In this document: positions 4,552 through 5,506 of the stretch, one piece after another
How positions within the stretch are numbered: the first letter of the stretch is position 1
How the letters are laid out: every line of letters starts with the position of its first letter
Source of the DNA: Ileibacterium sp.
Lineage (GTDB): Bacteria; Bacillota_I; Bacilli_A; Erysipelotrichales; Erysipelotrichaceae
Assembly (NCBI GenBank): GCA_021443945.1
Contig: JABUSF010000006.1
Location: 182,189 to 187,694, forward strand
Length of the DNA: 5,506 nt
Reading direction: 5' to 3'
Notes under the pieces: model-generated
What the model was told of the DNA's origin: nothing
The model's input: the letters and a program-made list of their open reading frames with translations, nothing else
Database searches by the model: none
Program-made: the position numbers and the translations under genes

Positions 4552-5283
4552 TTATTTGGAAAACTGGAAATGGTACAGGGCAATCGATCCAGCCACGGCG
4601 GCGTTGAGAGATTCAAAATCCTGCATCTCGATAAAGACGGAGTGTGTACAGGCATCCAGAATTTCCTCGCTGAGCCCCTGACCTTCATTGCCGATAACCA
4701 ATGCCCATTTTTGGGGGACGGTCACGCTCTGAAGGTTGATGGAATCATGGTGCAGAGCGGTGGCAAACGAAGCGGTGCCGGCGGCCTTGAGATTTTCGAT
4801 TTCTTCTTTCAAATCCCTGTACAGGACAGGAAGATGGAAGGCCGCTCCTTTGGAGGACTGAAGAGCCTTGGCGGAGAAGGGGTCTGCGCATCCGGAGGAA
4901 AGAATGACGGCCTGTGCACCAAAGGCATAGGCGGAACGGATGAGCGTTCCCACATTGCCTGGATCCTGGACTCTTTCCAGCAAAAGAAGCTTTTCATATT
5001 CTTTCTGTTCAAAGGAAGGTCTGCGGCAGACACCGATGCAGCTGGAGCCGCTTTTGTTGGAGGAAAGCTTGTCCAAAACCGGCTGAGAGCAGATTTCCGT
5101 TTTCACCCCAGGCAGAACAGGAAGATCTTCTCTTTGAAGCACTTCCTGGAGAATGCCGGCTTTTTGGGCTTCTTCAATCATATGGATGCCTTCGATCAGA
5201 AACAGCCCGGTTTTGTCACGGTCTTTTTTCATGGCCAGTTTGGCAAGGTTTTTAATTTTTGCATTTGTCAGTGATGTAATCAT
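4552..5283 (-). CDS. TrmH/SpoU-family RNA 2'-O-ribose methyltransferase
   Basis: This 243-residue protein has the two-part layout of SpoU-type enzymes. Residues 1-90 form a substrate-binding domain (EGIHMIEEA at 31-39; SGSSCIGVCRRP at 78-89). Residues about 100-243 form the SPOUT methyltransferase knot, with motif 1 at 110-122 (NVGTLIRSAYAFG, including Arg116), motif 2 at 194-204 (ALVIGNEGQGL) and motif 3 at 224-237 (ESLNAAVAGSIALY). Such enzymes transfer a methyl group from SAM to a ribose 2'-OH in rRNA or tRNA. The exact nucleotide is not predictable, so I give no symbol; it resembles the Bacillus YsgA type that neighbours pheS. The ATG at 5283 opens a family-typical MITSLTNAKIK. The region upstream has no proper Shine-Dalgarno (GGAAG ends one base before the ATG) and the promoter places the transcript start at or next to this ATG, so translation may be leaderless. 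It has its own terminator and is divergent from the T-box leader. Confidence 0.94.
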   Translation of the reverse strand: MITSLTNAKIKNLAKLAMKKDRDKTGLFLIEGIHMIEEAQKAGILQEVLQREDLPVLPGVKTEICSQPVLDKLSSNKSGSSCIGVCRRPSFEQKEYEKLLLLERVQDPGNVGTLIRSAYAFGAQAVILSSGCADPFSAKALQSSKGAAFHLPVLYRDLKEEIENLKAAGTASFATALHHDSINLQSVTVPQKWALVIGNEGQGLSEEILDACTHSVFIEMQDFESLNAAVAGSIALYHFQFSK

Positions 5284-5289
5284 GCTTCC

Positions 5290-5318
5290 ATGATAGAAAG
5301 GGCAGGCTCACGGGTCAA
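5290..5318 (-). promoter_or_regulatory. Promoter of the RNA methyltransferase, leaderless geometry
   Basis: On the minus strand TTGACC (5318-5313), a 17-bp spacer and TATCAT (5295-5290) match sigma-A well. Only six bases separate the -10 from the ATG at 5283, so transcription should begin at the A of the start codon or within a base or two of it. Confidence 0.65.
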
Positions 5319-5333
5319 TCGACAGGTTTTTCC

Positions 5334-5361
5334 TTGCGAAAAAAAAAGCCCTTGTTAAAAT
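5334..5361 (+). promoter_or_regulatory. Promoter of the T-box leader
   Basis: TTGCGA (5334-5339), a 16-bp spacer containing a run of A residues, and TAAAAT (5356-5361) preceded by TGT, an extended -10. The expected start is near 5368, upstream of the T-box stem I. It is back to back with the methyltransferase promoter, with 15 bp between the two -35 boxes. Confidence 0.55.
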
Positions 5362-5367
5362 GATAGG

Positions 5368-5506
5368 CGAAACATTGAACGGACCGTAGCAGAGACCATG
5401 CTTTGCACAGAGAGGCTTCCATCCGGTGAAAGGAAGCTGAAAGCATGCTGTGAATTCATCCGGGAGTTAAGGGGTAATGCCCTTCCGAACCATTCGGATA
5501 TCATGG
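5368..5506 (+). promoter_or_regulatory. T-box leader, Phe specifier, 5' part (cut by window edge)
   Basis: This is the 5' part of a T-box riboswitch, which senses uncharged tRNA and controls read-through into an aminoacyl-tRNA synthetase or amino-acid gene. Stem I is clear: CATGCTT (5397-5403) pairs with AAGCATG (5441-5447), and GCTTCC (5415-5420) pairs with GGAAGC (5432-5437). The family signatures AGAGAG (5409-5414) and GGTGAAAG (5425-5432) lie at the distal end. The specifier loop reads GTGAATTCATC; the triplet followed by A in the usual position is TTC (5455-5457), Phe. GGGAGTT follows, then small hairpins AAGGG/CCCTT (5469-5484) and TCCGA/TCGGA (5484-5498). The antiterminator with its TGGNACC bulge and the terminator lie beyond the window. 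With a TrmH-family gene alongside, the controlled gene is most likely pheS(T); this is an inference. Confidence 0.88.

Noticed and set aside
4570..5274. 234-aa plus-strand open frame opposite the methyltransferase
   Set aside because: Antisense to all SPOUT motifs of a well-supported gene; no recognisable domain and no SD.
1..5506. CRISPR array, tRNA/rRNA gene, insertion sequence or prophage signature
   Set aside because: No regularly spaced repeats, cloverleaf, transposase or phage motifs were seen; the window looks like ordinary housekeeping chromosome.

Overview
The window looks like chromosomal DNA from a low-to-moderate-GC Firmicute, plausibly an Erysipelotrichia or Clostridia-type gut anaerobe. 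The grounds are strong Shine-Dalgarno sites (GGAGG), consensus sigma-A promoters, U-rich intrinsic terminators, an Spx redox regulator and a T-box leader. The genus cannot be fixed from the sequence alone. All four well-supported genes lie on the minus strand. The right edge holds a divergent plus-strand T-box leader, and the left edge probably holds the 3' end of a convergent plus-strand gene.

Layout, left to right: (1) the last codons of an unidentified plus-strand CDS (1-69) and a shared convergent terminator (142-179); (2) a 62-residue CxxC small protein (182-370, minus); (3) a PurF-family phosphoribosyltransferase (451-1863, minus) with its own terminator (398-437); (4) purA, adenylosuccinate synthetase (1982-3259, minus), with a terminator after it (1950-1972) and a full-consensus promoter before it (3300-3327); (5) a roughly 400-base region (3290-3685) with a possible plus-strand transcription unit made of a promoter, two large hairpins and two tiny ORFs with good ribosome-binding sites; (6) spx (3686-4102, minus); (7) a 449-base intergenic stretch (4103-4551) holding the spx promoter with a tandem 11-bp repeat where a -35 box would be, a bipartite hairpin element and the terminator of the next gene; (8) a TrmH/SpoU-family RNA 2'-O-methyltransferase (4552-5283, minus), whose predicted promoter places transcription start on or beside the A of the ATG; (9) a plus-strand promoter and the 5' part of a T-box leader with a UUC (Phe) specifier, so the gene just outside the window is probably pheS.

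The purine genes are the functional core. PurA commits IMP to AMP synthesis. The neighbouring PurF-like protein keeps the PRPP site and the Fe-S ligand cysteines, but residue 2 is Ser instead of the Cys nucleophile, and other glutaminase motifs are altered. This is the most interesting protein in the window: it looks like a phosphoribosyltransferase whose glutaminase half may be dead or repurposed. The other notable signals are the probably leaderless methyltransferase mRNA, the spx promoter repeats and the unexplained plus-strand unit upstream of purA.
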